Assembly: GCA_014380255.1 (NCBI GenBank)
Contig: JACMKG010000177.1
Location: 1 to 14,396, forward strand
DNA from: Prolixibacteraceae bacterium
GTDB taxonomy: Bacteria > Bacteroidota > Bacteroidia > Bacteroidales > Prolixibacteraceae
Direction of reading: 5' to 3'
DNA length: 14,396 nt
Part shown: piece after piece, positions 5,590 to 14,197 of the stretch
How positions within the stretch are numbered: position 1 is the first letter of the stretch
How the letters are laid out: each line of letters starts with the position of its first letter
Notes under the pieces: generated by a model
The model's input: only the letters and a program-made list of their open reading frames with translations
What the model was told of the DNA's origin: nothing
Database searches by the model: none
Made by a program: the position numbers and the translations under genes

Positions 5590-7773
5590 TTATGTCTGTT
5601 CCGGTATGGTAAAATGGAAGGTAGTGCCTTTGCCTACTTCGCTTTCGACCCAGATACGGCCTCCGTTCTTTTCGACAAATTCTTTGCACAAGAGCAGTCC
5701 TAGGCCGTTGCTTGGCTCCTTGTCGGTACCCATGCGGTTGGTTTTGACATCGATCCTGAAAAGGTTCTGGATCATCGCCTGACTCATACCGATGCCTGTG
5801 TCTTTGACCGAAATCTGGGCGTTATTATCCTTGGTTAACATAGCAGATACAGCCACATCACCCCCTTTGGGAGTAAATTTCACGGCATTGGAAACCAGGT
5901 TTCGGATCACAGTCTGAAGCATATTCGAGTCGGCAACCACGCGTATATGCTCTGGAATATAGTTGGTTAATTCAATATCCTTCATAAGGGCCGATTCGCG
6001 GACAATATCAATGCCTTCATTCACTATCTTGCGAAGATGTAACAGCCTGGGGTCATAAGGAATGGTCCCATTTTGTATTTGTGCCCATTGCAGCAGGTTT
6101 TGAAGCAGGCGATACAAGTTGTTTACCGCCTTATGGATGATTTCGACCATGTGTTTCACCTGATCGGTATCCATATCGGGCAGGTCCTGCATCAAAATGT
6201 CGGCAAGGCCCAACACACTGTTGAAAGGGCTTCGCAGGTCGTGGGCGATGATGGAGAAGAACTTATCCTTGGTGGCATTTAGCCTTTCCAGTTCTTCATG
6301 TTTACGGCTGATTTCCTCCTCGTCTTCTTTGCGGCGAGTCACATCGGTTGCCAGGTTAAGGGTTGCGGGCGAGCCGTTCCAATTGATTTGCACTGAATTG
6401 ATCAACAACCAGCGTCTTTCCTCTTTGCGGTTGAAAATAGGAAATATCTCATGCAGGCTGTGTGTGGTTCCGGCAATAAGGTCATCGTGATGGCGGTATA
6501 ATCGCTCGGTTTCCGCTGTATCCAGAAATTCCTTGATCGGCAGCCCGGTCATCTCATTGACTGGTATACCAGTTATTCCCTCACAGGCTTTATTGGCAAA
6601 AGCCACCCGCCCATCCTGAACCACGTAGATGCCTTCGGTGGCATTCTCGATCAGAGCGCGGTATTTCTCTTCACTTTCCCGTAACTGTCCGGCCAGCCTT
6701 TCGGATATTAGCAGACGGCTTTTGGCCTTCGAAAGGGCCAGAAACAAGGCGAACAGCAAGAAACTGATTAAGACACCTGCGCCAAATACAATGATTACCT
6801 TACTGTTAAAAAAACCGATCATTCGTTTGGGCTGTGAGAAACTCAAGTTCCACTTTTTATCATTGAAAACAAGTGGAATAGTATATGTAAACGCACGGGG
6901 CTGCTTATGCGCTACACGGGAACTGGTGGCCTGGGTATCGAACAATAGGCAATCGCCGGTGAGGCTTTGGTCTTCATAAATTTGTAACCGGATCCTGTTG
7001 TACTCGGTGGAATCCCAGCGGCCCAGGATGCCATGCATCAGATCATCCATCCGATAGGGGCTGTAAACCCAGCCGATGATGGCTGCCCGGCGCTCTTCGA
7101 TTGTAAAAGCACGCATTCCGTTGCGGTAAACAGGGACATACATCAATGTTCCGGCCTGCGGGTTCTCATCCGTTTCCTGAACAAGGGTCACTTTTCCCGA
7201 AAGAGCGGCGTTATCGTTATCCCGGGCACGTTCCATGGCATTTCTTCGCACAGGCTCTGAGAACATATCATAGCCAAAAGCACGAAGGTTGCGGCCCGTA
7301 AATGGTTCCAGGTAAAGAATGGAAGTATAGATGTCGCGTTCGCCTTCAGGCTTGATGGTGTAATCAGGAAATCCTTCCTCGCGTACTTTTTGAATATGAT
7401 ACGGTAACTGATCTTTTGGAACGATGTAAGAATAACCTACTCCTTCCACTCCGGGTAAGATTCGCTCTAGCCTGGAATTCCGCATATATACTTTCCACTC
7501 CTCACGGGTAACCGTATCAGAGGCGGCAAAAAAAGACGCTCCGTTTCTTAACATCAGGGCATGAGCATTCAGCCGTTGTTCAATCCGGGTTTTTAATTCA
7601 TTGCTTATCAGCGCCAGTTCATGTTTAGCCTGGGCTTCCACATCTTCTTTTAACCATGCGGTTGAAACAATGGTAAGTGCCAACCCGGCAACCAGTATTA
7701 CCAGCGATATTGGCCAATTGCCGTATCTTGCCTGGTCACTTAAACTTTGATATTTAAAGAGCAATCGTTTCAT
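5590..7773 (-). CDS. Membrane sensor histidine kinase: CHASE-PAS-HisKA-HATPase
   Basis: A 727-residue protein. Membrane segment 1 is at about 21-40. The extracytoplasmic CHASE-type sensor spans about 75-290 (RIEQRLNAHALMLRNGASFF, then ERILPGVEGVGYSYIVP and YLEPFTGRNLRAFGYDM). Membrane segment 2 is at about 325-347, followed by a short coiled linker and a PAS domain at about 367-480 (EEKYRALIENATEGIYVV). HisKA contains SIIAHDLRSPFN with phospho-acceptor His511. The ATPase has the N box RNLVSNAVKFT (Asn625, Asn629), G1 KDTGIGMS (Asp658) and G2 NGLGLLLC (689-696). All catalytic residues are present, so it should autophosphorylate in response to a periplasmic signal. No receiver domain is fused and no response regulator lies nearby in the window, so its partner is unknown. 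CHASE domains bind small ligands, but this one cannot be named from sequence. It is divergent from the TonB receptor gene at 8440. Confidence 0.93.
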   Translation of the reverse strand: MKRLLFKYQSLSDQARYGNWPISLVILVAGLALTIVSTAWLKEDVEAQAKHELALISNELKTRIEQRLNAHALMLRNGASFFAASDTVTREEWKVYMRNSRLERILPGVEGVGYSYIVPKDQLPYHIQKVREEGFPDYTIKPEGERDIYTSILYLEPFTGRNLRAFGYDMFSEPVRRNAMERARDNDNAALSGKVTLVQETDENPQAGTLMYVPVYRNGMRAFTIEERRAAIIGWVYSPYRMDDLMHGILGRWDSTEYNRIRLQIYEDQSLTGDCLLFDTQATSSRVAHKQPRAFTYTIPLVFNDKKWNLSFSQPKRMIGFFNSKVIIVFGAGVLISFLLFALFLALSKAKSRLLISERLAGQLRESEEKYRALIENATEGIYVVQDGRVAFANKACEGITGIPVNEMTGLPIKEFLDTAETERLYRHHDDLIAGTTHSLHEIFPIFNRKEERRWLLINSVQINWNGSPATLNLATDVTRRKEDEEEISRKHEELERLNATKDKFFSIIAHDLRSPFNSVLGLADILMQDLPDMDTDQVKHMVEIIHKAVNNLYRLLQNLLQWAQIQNGTIPYDPRLLHLRKIVNEGIDIVRESALMKDIELTNYIPEHIRVVADSNMLQTVIRNLVSNAVKFTPKGGDVAVSAMLTKDNNAQISVKDTGIGMSQAMIQNLFRIDVKTNRMGTDKEPSNGLGLLLCKEFVEKNGGRIWVESEVGKGTTFHFTIPEQT

Positions 7774-8439
7774 TGATTCTTATAATTATGAATAGTGCCT
7801 AAATCCTCAAATCCTTATCTCTCATACTAACTATAAATCAATACATAACGCTTTTCAGAAAATTATGCCAACAATATAGTAAAAATAATTTTCTCTTTCT
7901 TCAAATTCTTTTATGGTGTAAGAATCTGATTTGTTCTTTCAAAGCTTCTGCCATATAGGCCCGGCTCCCTTTTCGCTGATAATAAATATGCTACGAGCTA
8001 AATTACGAAATAAAAAAGATATAGATAGATGGTTTTCATCAAAGTTTAGATTCCACGCAGTAAAAACGCTTCTTAAAATGGTTTCTGGGCTGCCTTTCAC
8101 GGCACTTTAGCCATTAATCCAGCAGCACCTGGGTCCTGCGATTTCCAATCACGGTCAGGTCTTGGGATAAACATTGCAGCTGGTAATAAAGAGGAATAGT
8201 TAGAGTATTGGTTTTTTATCAGCATAGGATATATGAGCATTAGCCAAGGGGCGATTGGAAAATCGCCCGACCCAGAGCTTATCCAAGCTTCACTGGGAGC
8301 GTGAGCCAGATGAAGAAATTGTATATATTCTCAACATAAAAAATTAAGAGAGGATAGTACCCTGAAAGTTATTTATTAATATATTTACCGCCCATGTTTA
8401 CAATTATGATTGTTTTGAACCTGACCAATTAGATCTGTA
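7774..8439. other. Divergent intergenic region kinase / TonB receptor
   Basis: 666 bp without a credible gene. The kinase-proximal part is AT-rich and should carry its promoter. A diverged REP-linker module occupies 8133-8271. The last 100 bp before the receptor gene are AT-rich; TATGATTG (8405-8412) is one mismatch from the Bacteroidota -7 box TAnnTTTG, but no TTG is found at the expected -33 distance, so no promoter is called. Confidence 0.5.
8133..8271 (-). repeat. Distant REP-linker-REP module in opposite orientation
   Basis: Read on the minus strand, this module has a direct REP (8271 to 8249: GTCG, stem GGCGATT with AATCGCC, 4-nt loop TTCC), then a linker sharing TATCCTATGCTGAT and AAAACCAAT with the main array, then an inverted REP (8138-8152) whose stem has one mismatch (AATCAC). 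Substitutions throughout mark it as older or less maintained than the array copies. It lies about 4.1 kb from the array in the divergent promoter region, where its hairpins could affect transcripts of either neighbour. Confidence 0.78.
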
Positions 8440-11160
8440 ATGCACCAATCTATACAAAGAAGTATGGTCGTACTCTGTACGTTACTTCTATTCACACTGC
8501 CGACCCGGGCTCAGTCTGTCCAGGAGAAGAAGATATCAGGGACCTACCAAAACACCCCTTTACGAAGTTTTCTGGATGATCTGGAAAAGAATGAAAAGAT
8601 CAGAACATTCTATAAGAATCAATGGATTGATACGGTAACCATCAATTACAGCTTCAGCGGCCGGCCGTTGGTACAGGTGCTCAACAAGCTTTTTGAAGGC
8701 TCACGTTTAAAGTATGTGATCTTCCAGGGGGATGCCCTGATCGTGTATCCGCGTAGTTTTGAGCAGCGCAACCTTACTACCCGGACAGACTTGAACCTGT
8801 TGCTGATAGGCGACCCCCTGAATGAAGGAAGGTATAAACGGGCAGTCCTTAAAGGAAAAATCATGGACGGCAAGACAGGCGAATCTATTCCCGGGGCTTC
8901 TGTCTATTCGCTACAGGCCAAAAAAGGGGTGACCACCAATGCAAGGGGCGATTACGAGATCGAGCTTCCCACGGGTGACCATACCTTACAGGTTAATTTT
9001 ATGGGTTATGAGATGAACAATCAATACATCAGGCTGATTGAAAACGGGAAGGCTGACTTTGAATTGTTTGACGAGACTTTCAACCTGGCCGAGGTAATCG
9101 TTACGGGAGATGAGGCCCATGCTTCGCGCAGCCAGATGAGCATGATCAAGGTGAATTCGAAACTGATGAAAGAACTGCCGGTGCTCATGGGGGAAGCTGA
9201 TGTGATTAAAAGTATTACGACTATGCCCGGCATCCAGTCGGTGGGTGAACTCTCTTCGGGCTTCAACGTTAGGGGAGGTAACACGGACCAGAACCTGGTA
9301 TTGATTGACGGGGCTCCGGTATTCAACACCTCCCATCTTTTTGGTTTCTTCTCCATGATCAATCCGGATGCGGTACGTGATGTCACCCTGTTTAAAGGGG
9401 GTATCCCTGCACGGTACGGCGAACGTGTCTCCTCGGTGATGGAAGTGGGCTTAAAAGACGGAAACAAGGACCGGGTGACCCTGTACGGGGGCCTTGGTAT
9501 CATCAACAGCCGTATGACCCTGGAAGGCCCGTTTAAAAAAGGCAAGAACAGCAACTTTATCATTGGGGGTCGCTCCACCTATTCGGACTGGCTTTTAAGA
9601 AAGACACGCAATGCTGATTTCATGAACAGCGTAGCGCACTTCTATGATGTGAATGCCAAGCTCAGTCTTGCCCTGGGAAAGAAGAACCAGCTGGAGATAC
9701 TGGGCTACAACAGCTTTGATGCTTTTAATCTGAATTCAGGCTCCTTGTACAATTACGGGAACACCATCGGTTCAGCAGCATGGAAATACAACATCAGCAA
9801 AAAGTTTATATCCGATCTTAAGCTATCGTACAGCAGATATGATTTTGATGTAAAGGAAAGCAACGAGGGCAACAGTTTTGATGATTACATATTGAAAACA
9901 GGCCTTGATTACCAAAGCGCCCAGTACCAGCTGTCGTTTCTTCCATCGGATAAGCATCGGTTGAACATGGGGGGCAAGTATATCAATTATCATTTCAGGC
10001 CGGGAGAGATCATCCCCGGGCAGGCAGAGACTTCCGTTATTGCTGATAAGGTTGACAATGAAAAGGCCATTGAAACAGGGCTGTTTATCGATGATGAGTT
10101 TGACATTACCAAAAAGCTGACCCTTAACCTGGGAGTCCGCTTCTCGCAATACGCCTCTTACGGGCCTTCGACCGTTTATTTGTATGATGCTGCCCATCCA
10201 CGCGATGTGCAATACATTACCGATTCCATTCAGTTTGCAAAAGGAGAAAAGGTAGCCGCTTATGAAGGACTGGAACCAAGGGTATCGTTGAAGTATATGG
10301 TGGGAAACGGTGGTTCTATAAGGATGAGTTATCAGAAAATCAACCAGTATGTCAATCAGATAACCAATACCTCGGTTGTGTCACCAGCCGATTTCTTTAA
10401 GTCGAGTGATTACTACCTGAGGCCTTTGAAGTCGCAACAATATGCCATCGGGTTCTTTAAGAATTCGGAGAACGGGAAATATGAAATGTCTACGGAGATT
10501 TATTACAAAGATCTGGAGAACCTTCCCGAGTATAAAAACGGGGCCGTGCTGCTGATGAACAGGCATCTTGAAACAGAGATGATCTCGGCCAATGGTTATT
10601 CATACGGGTTTGAGCTGTTGGTTAAAAAGGCTTCAGGCCGGCTGAACGGGTGGATAAGCTATAGCTATTCGCGCACCATGCGACAGGCGAACAACTTCTT
10701 CGGGGAAGAGACCATCAACAAGGGGAAGTTTTATCCTTCGGTGTATGACAAGCCGCATGATCTGTCGGTGATTGCCAATTATCTGATTAGCCGCAGGTGG
10801 CGCTTCTCATCCAATTTCGAGATGATGTCGGGAAGGCCTGCCACGCTGCCTGAATTAAAATACACGGTTGGTGAATCGCAGATTGTCTATTACTCTGATC
10901 GCAATAAATACAGGATGCCTCCCTATCACAGACTGGATGTGAGCCTTACCTTTGATGAAAATCTGAAGAGAAAACGCGTCTGGAAAGGCAGCTGGACCAT
11001 CTCGGTTTATAATGTATACGGACGCAACAACCCTTATTCGGTATATTATAAAAAGAATACACCAGAGAATGTGCAAAACGGGGAGAAGCTATTCGGCCTA
11101 TTCAAGCTTTCCATTATTGGAGTACCCATACCATCGATAACCTATAACTTTAAATTCTGA
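8440..11160 (+). CDS. TonB-dependent outer-membrane receptor with STN and carboxypeptidase-regulatory domains
   Basis: A 906-residue protein. The signal peptide is residues 1-24 (cleavage after TRA, leaving Gln25). An STN (secretin/TonB short N-terminal) domain covers about 35-104 and a CarboxypepD_reg-like domain about 136-207 (LKGKIMDGKTGESIPGASVY to NFMGYE). The plug spans about 225-338 (PGIQSVGELSSGFNVRGGNT, LVLIDGAPVFNTSHLFGFFS, KGGIPARYGERVSSVMEVGL). The barrel runs from about 345 to the C-terminus, which ends in aromatic ITYNFKF as expected for BAM insertion. It should import a ligand across the outer membrane using TonB energy. STN domains can signal to an anti-sigma factor, but no sigma/anti-sigma pair is in the window. 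The adjacent DUF4249 lipoprotein and plug-like protein make this the common receptor/DUF4249 cluster rather than a SusC/SusD pair; no SusD is seen. The substrate is unknown. Confidence 0.93.
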   Translation: MHQSIQRSMVVLCTLLLFTLPTRAQSVQEKKISGTYQNTPLRSFLDDLEKNEKIRTFYKNQWIDTVTINYSFSGRPLVQVLNKLFEGSRLKYVIFQGDALIVYPRSFEQRNLTTRTDLNLLLIGDPLNEGRYKRAVLKGKIMDGKTGESIPGASVYSLQAKKGVTTNARGDYEIELPTGDHTLQVNFMGYEMNNQYIRLIENGKADFELFDETFNLAEVIVTGDEAHASRSQMSMIKVNSKLMKELPVLMGEADVIKSITTMPGIQSVGELSSGFNVRGGNTDQNLVLIDGAPVFNTSHLFGFFSMINPDAVRDVTLFKGGIPARYGERVSSVMEVGLKDGNKDRVTLYGGLGIINSRMTLEGPFKKGKNSNFIIGGRSTYSDWLLRKTRNADFMNSVAHFYDVNAKLSLALGKKNQLEILGYNSFDAFNLNSGSLYNYGNTIGSAAWKYNISKKFISDLKLSYSRYDFDVKESNEGNSFDDYILKTGLDYQSAQYQLSFLPSDKHRLNMGGKYINYHFRPGEIIPGQAETSVIADKVDNEKAIETGLFIDDEFDITKKLTLNLGVRFSQYASYGPSTVYLYDAAHPRDVQYITDSIQFAKGEKVAAYEGLEPRVSLKYMVGNGGSIRMSYQKINQYVNQITNTSVVSPADFFKSSDYYLRPLKSQQYAIGFFKNSENGKYEMSTEIYYKDLENLPEYKNGAVLLMNRHLETEMISANGYSYGFELLVKKASGRLNGWISYSYSRTMRQANNFFGEETINKGKFYPSVYDKPHDLSVIANYLISRRWRFSSNFEMMSGRPATLPELKYTVGESQIVYYSDRNKYRMPPYHRLDVSLTFDENLKRKRVWKGSWTISVYNVYGRNNPYSVYYKKNTPENVQNGEKLFGLFKLSIIGVPIPSITYNFKF

Positions 11161-11161
11161 T

Positions 11162-11280
11162 GAAGGGTTGAAAGGGTTAAAAGGGTTGAAAGGGTTGGAT
11201 GGGTTAAAAGGGTTAAAAGGGTTGGATGGTTTGATGGTTTGATGGTTTGATGGTTTGATGGTTTGATGGTTAAATGGTTG
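11162..11280. repeat. Tandem repeat tract: 9-mers followed by 8-mers
   Basis: Eight near-identical 9-mers of the type AAAGGGTTG/A (with GATGGGTTA, GATGGTTTG variants) run from 11162 to 11233. Four exact octamers ATGGTTTG follow (11234-11265), then decaying copies ATGGTTAA and ATGGTTG to 11280. The tract starts one base after the receptor stop codon and lies 75 bp before the DUF4249 gene. The order of variants suggests growth by slippage, with the 8-mer derived from a 9-mer by loss of one base. Copy number could vary between strains. Confidence 0.9.
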
Positions 11281-11355
11281 TTGTGAAAAGCATAAATAGT
11301 AAATTGTCTAATTGTAAATAATTTGGTGGCCTGAGGTGTATAAAAATAGATACAG

Positions 11356-12471
11356 ATGAAAAAAATATTCATAATTCTGATTGTGTTGGCTGTTGGCTTG
11401 GTGGCCTGTGAAGAGGTCTATCATCCTGAGCTGATGAATGTGCCGAACCTACCGGTTATTGAAGCACGCCTGAGCGGTGACCCGGCCTATAATTACATCA
11501 AGCTGAACTACACCACGCGCTTTTTAGATGACTTTTTAGCCAAAGATATTCCTAATGCAAAGATTGAAGTGCTGGAGGAAGGCGGACCTGTATACACGGC
11601 CAAATACGCATTGACGGGTACTTACAGCTTTACACAGCCATTGACTGAAGGTAAACGCTATAAACTAAAGGTAACATTCGACAGAGAAACCTATGAGTCG
11701 AGCTGGGAAATGCTTCCTCCGCGACCGGAGATCAACGGGTTCCATGTGGGGCCACACACCCTGCAAAAGTATGTAAACAATTCATACGGTAAACCCATTC
11801 TGCAATACACACCCGGGTTTCAGGTATGGGTTGATATTCCTGCTAAGGAAGGCATTAAAAGCAACCTATTCCGATGGCATTCCATCCTGCAGTTTATTAA
11901 CCCCGGCTCTTCACGGATGGCCTCCAGCCAGCCGGCTTATCTTAAGAATGCCTCTTTAATCGCCAAGGCTGACTCGTTCATCTGGAAAAGCTTTTATCAA
12001 ACCGGTATCGATAACACGGCAAGGCCAGCGCGTTACACACAAAATACAGCGATGGAAAAACATCCCCTGATGTTTAACACTACAAATTACATTGCATACA
12101 TCGACACCTCTGAATATTATCCTGCCCGGATACGCGCTTATGGAACAGGCTGGATCTTTGAAATTGATCAGTATGGGTTAACAGAACATGCATCGGTGTA
12201 TTATCAAAAGATTACCGATCAGCTCAAGGCCGGTGGCCGTTTGTTCGACCCTATCTATTCACAAATCCAGGGCAATATGACCTGTACCAGCAATCCGGAA
12301 AAGCAAATACTGGGTATTTTCGACCTTTGCTCGGTCACCCGGCACCAGTATTTTGTGACCAATATCGAGTATCCCAATATCTATTTTCACAAGATAGAAC
12401 CAGTAATGACCATTCCGTATGAGGGCTTTTCGGTAGGAGTTCCACCGCCTTTCTGGCAAAAGCCCAGGTAA
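11356..12471 (+). CDS. DUF4249 family outer-membrane lipoprotein
   Basis: A 371-residue protein beginning MKKIFIILIVLAVGLVACEE. The LVAC lipobox places the lipidated cysteine at residue 18. The mature part follows the DUF4249 pattern: an early segment PNLPVIEARLSGDPAYNYIK, an immunoglobulin-like beta region (NAKIEVLEEGGPVYTAKYAL, TGTYSFTQPLTEGKRYKLKV), a middle part with FRWHSILQFINPG, then SEYYPARIRAYGTGWIFEID and a C-terminal GNMTCTSNPEKQILGIF segment. DUF4249 proteins recur beside TonB receptors of this type in Bacteroidota and are presumed surface or periplasm-facing partners of the receptor; no biochemical role is established to my knowledge. The gene follows the receptor after 195 bp containing the tandem repeat and is probably co-transcribed with it. 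Confidence 0.85.
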   Translation: MKKIFIILIVLAVGLVACEEVYHPELMNVPNLPVIEARLSGDPAYNYIKLNYTTRFLDDFLAKDIPNAKIEVLEEGGPVYTAKYALTGTYSFTQPLTEGKRYKLKVTFDRETYESSWEMLPPRPEINGFHVGPHTLQKYVNNSYGKPILQYTPGFQVWVDIPAKEGIKSNLFRWHSILQFINPGSSRMASSQPAYLKNASLIAKADSFIWKSFYQTGIDNTARPARYTQNTAMEKHPLMFNTTNYIAYIDTSEYYPARIRAYGTGWIFEIDQYGLTEHASVYYQKITDQLKAGGRLFDPIYSQIQGNMTCTSNPEKQILGIFDLCSVTRHQYFVTNIEYPNIYFHKIEPVMTIPYEGFSVGVPPPFWQKPR

Positions 12472-12509
12472 AAGGCATGAAATGGAGGTTTGTTGCAGAC
12501 AACGGATAA

Positions 12510-12540
12510 TCAGTTGCCAATGATCAGTTGCCAGCAACTG
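12510..12540 (+). repeat. Direct repeat and small hairpin between the DUF4249 and MG2 genes
   Basis: ATCAGTTGCCA occurs at 12510-12519/20 and again at 12523-12533. CAGTTGC (12525-12531) pairs with GCAACTG (12534-12540), effectively a 6-bp stem with loop CCAG. It is followed within a few bases by a T-rich run (AATTAATTTTTAAAT). It could weakly attenuate transcription into the next gene, but the stem is too short to call a terminator. Confidence 0.35.
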
Positions 12541-12566
12541 GAATTAATTTTTAAATAAAAAGTACA

Positions 12567-14189
12567 GTGAGTTATTTAAAACATACCTTAACGCTCGTCC
12601 TGACCATCATGCTGATGACTGCATGGGCAGATGAAGATCATCTGAATTGTTTTACCGACAGGGATGTATATGTCAGCGGAGACCAGATCAGGATCAATGT
12701 GCTGATGCCGGTGAAGAGCAATTCCAAAACCCTCTATGTTGATTTGTCCGGCTTTTCAGGCAAAACTATTTGCGGGGTGAAACTAAAGGTAGAGAATCAT
12801 CGCGCTGAAGGGACTCTTCAGATTCCTGACTCATTAAAAACAGGCACCTACCTGCTTAGGTCATTTTACAATCAGAATCATCACAAGGAACTTTTTATCC
12901 GTGATTTGATGATCGCCAACAGGTTCGAGGATTTCTCGGAGGGCTTTAACCGGTCGATGAATAAACTGGAAGGAAAGCTGCCTGTCAGCAAGCTGGATTT
13001 AGAGCTTTCTGTACCTGACACAATTGAAAGAAGAAGTAAGGCTATGCTGAAATTAAAGTTCACCCCTGATCAGCTACAGCAGATAGAAGGCGGATTAAGT
13101 GTAAGTATTGCACGACAGGTAAAGGATTTTCAATCAGGTGAAGAATATTTCACTCAGCAATTGCAAGCCAATGAATCTCCGATATCTGAAGATCATGGCC
13201 TTGTCGTTTCCGGAAAAGTGATCAACAAAACAAGTGGGTTGTCGGTAGCCGATGCGACCGTTTATCTTTCTGTGCCCGATTCAATCCCCGGCTTCCAGTA
13301 TGCTGTTACCGATCGTACAGGCTCCTTCAACTTCTTAATGAAAGAGGTTTACGGAATGATACCCGTTGTCATACAGGCTGTAAAGGAGAAGGAAACTGAT
13401 CAGCTCAAGGTGGTGGCAGATGAAAAATTCAACTTTAAAAACCCCTTATTCACAAGCATTCAGACCAAAAAATACGAGAATGCAGGTGAGCAGATGAAAG
13501 GAATGGTTGAGTCTTTTACTTTTAGCAAAATATTCAGCAGCGGTGAAGTCGCAACCGATAAGTTGCCCTTTAAGAATGATAAAACTAGCCCGTTATTTTA
13601 CGGAGAGCCCAATTATGTGATTAGGCCCGATGAGTTTTATGATTTGAAGAACTTTACCGAGATCTCGCGTGAATTACTGATAGGAGTGAAATTCAGGGAT
13701 AAGAATGAGAATCTTTCCCTTAACCTGATGGACTTTGAGAGAGGAGAATATTTTGATGAACAGGCGTTTGTGCTTGTTGACGGAGTTCCTGTGCAGGATA
13801 TGAAGATTATACAAAACATGGGAACATCGGCCATTGATTGGATACACAGTGTGTTGGAATACCGGTTTTATGGTGACATCGGGCTCCCGGGAGTCATTGC
13901 CATTGGGACGAATGAAGAAGGACTGAAATGGCTAAAGGAATCAGACCGGTTATTAAAGTTCAATTATGAAGGCTTACAGGTTAAGGAAAAGCAGAAAGAG
14001 CCTGCTGTTTCTGCTCATCATCCCGATTTAAGATCCCTGCTGATATGGGAACCTAACCAGGAGCCGTCGGCTGAAATGGAATTTGAATTTAAAAGTTCAG
14101 ATATATCAGGTGATTATAAAATCAGCGTGACAGGGAAAAAGAAGAACGGGGAAGTTTTCCAGTCAGAAAGAATCATTCATATCAATTAA
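12567..14189 (+). CDS. Secreted MG2/carboxypeptidase-regulatory/plug-like protein
   Basis: A 540-residue protein with an N-terminal signal peptide (about 1-21, ending TAWA). The start is GTG at 12567; an in-frame stop lies just upstream at 12552, and the first internal ATG would cut into the signal peptide. Residues 22-118 look like a macroglobulin MG2 domain (CFTDRDVYVSGDQIRINVLM, then LKTGTYLLRSFYNQ). Residues 212-285 resemble CarboxypepD_reg (VSGKVINKTSGLSVADATVY to DRTGSFNFLM). Residues 380-450 resemble a TonB-receptor plug without a barrel (AFVLVDGVPVQDM, VLEYRFYGDIGLPGVIAIGT). The C-terminal region after SLLIWEPNQEP (491-540) fits a further beta domain. Such proteins accompany receptor/DUF4249 genes in Bacteroidota. 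It may dock on the receptor or act as a pseudo-plug scaffold, which is inference. Confidence 0.8.
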   Translation: MSYLKHTLTLVLTIMLMTAWADEDHLNCFTDRDVYVSGDQIRINVLMPVKSNSKTLYVDLSGFSGKTICGVKLKVENHRAEGTLQIPDSLKTGTYLLRSFYNQNHHKELFIRDLMIANRFEDFSEGFNRSMNKLEGKLPVSKLDLELSVPDTIERRSKAMLKLKFTPDQLQQIEGGLSVSIARQVKDFQSGEEYFTQQLQANESPISEDHGLVVSGKVINKTSGLSVADATVYLSVPDSIPGFQYAVTDRTGSFNFLMKEVYGMIPVVIQAVKEKETDQLKVVADEKFNFKNPLFTSIQTKKYENAGEQMKGMVESFTFSKIFSSGEVATDKLPFKNDKTSPLFYGEPNYVIRPDEFYDLKNFTEISRELLIGVKFRDKNENLSLNLMDFERGEYFDEQAFVLVDGVPVQDMKIIQNMGTSAIDWIHSVLEYRFYGDIGLPGVIAIGTNEEGLKWLKESDRLLKFNYEGLQVKEKQKEPAVSAHHPDLRSLLIWEPNQEPSAEMEFEFKSSDISGDYKISVTGKKKNGEVFQSERIIHIN

Positions 14190-14197
14190 CGGAAACG

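Noticed and set aside
5590..7773. Hybrid two-component system
   Set aside because: The protein ends directly after the ATPase domain (FHFTIPEQT); there is no receiver or DNA-binding domain.
9021..9578. Long minus-strand ORF of 185 codons inside the TonB receptor gene
   Set aside because: The plus strand encodes clear plug and barrel motifs over the whole stretch; the reverse frame has no recognisable domain.
8440..11160. SusC of a SusCD glycan uptake pair
   Set aside because: No SusD-like gene follows; the neighbour is a DUF4249 lipoprotein, and the receptor carries an STN domain and is shorter than typical SusC proteins of about 1000 residues.
11142..11372. Minus-strand ORF with TIKPSNHQTIKPSNH repeats
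   Set aside because: It is the translation of the tandem repeat tract, overlaps the ends of two well-supported genes, and has no independent support.
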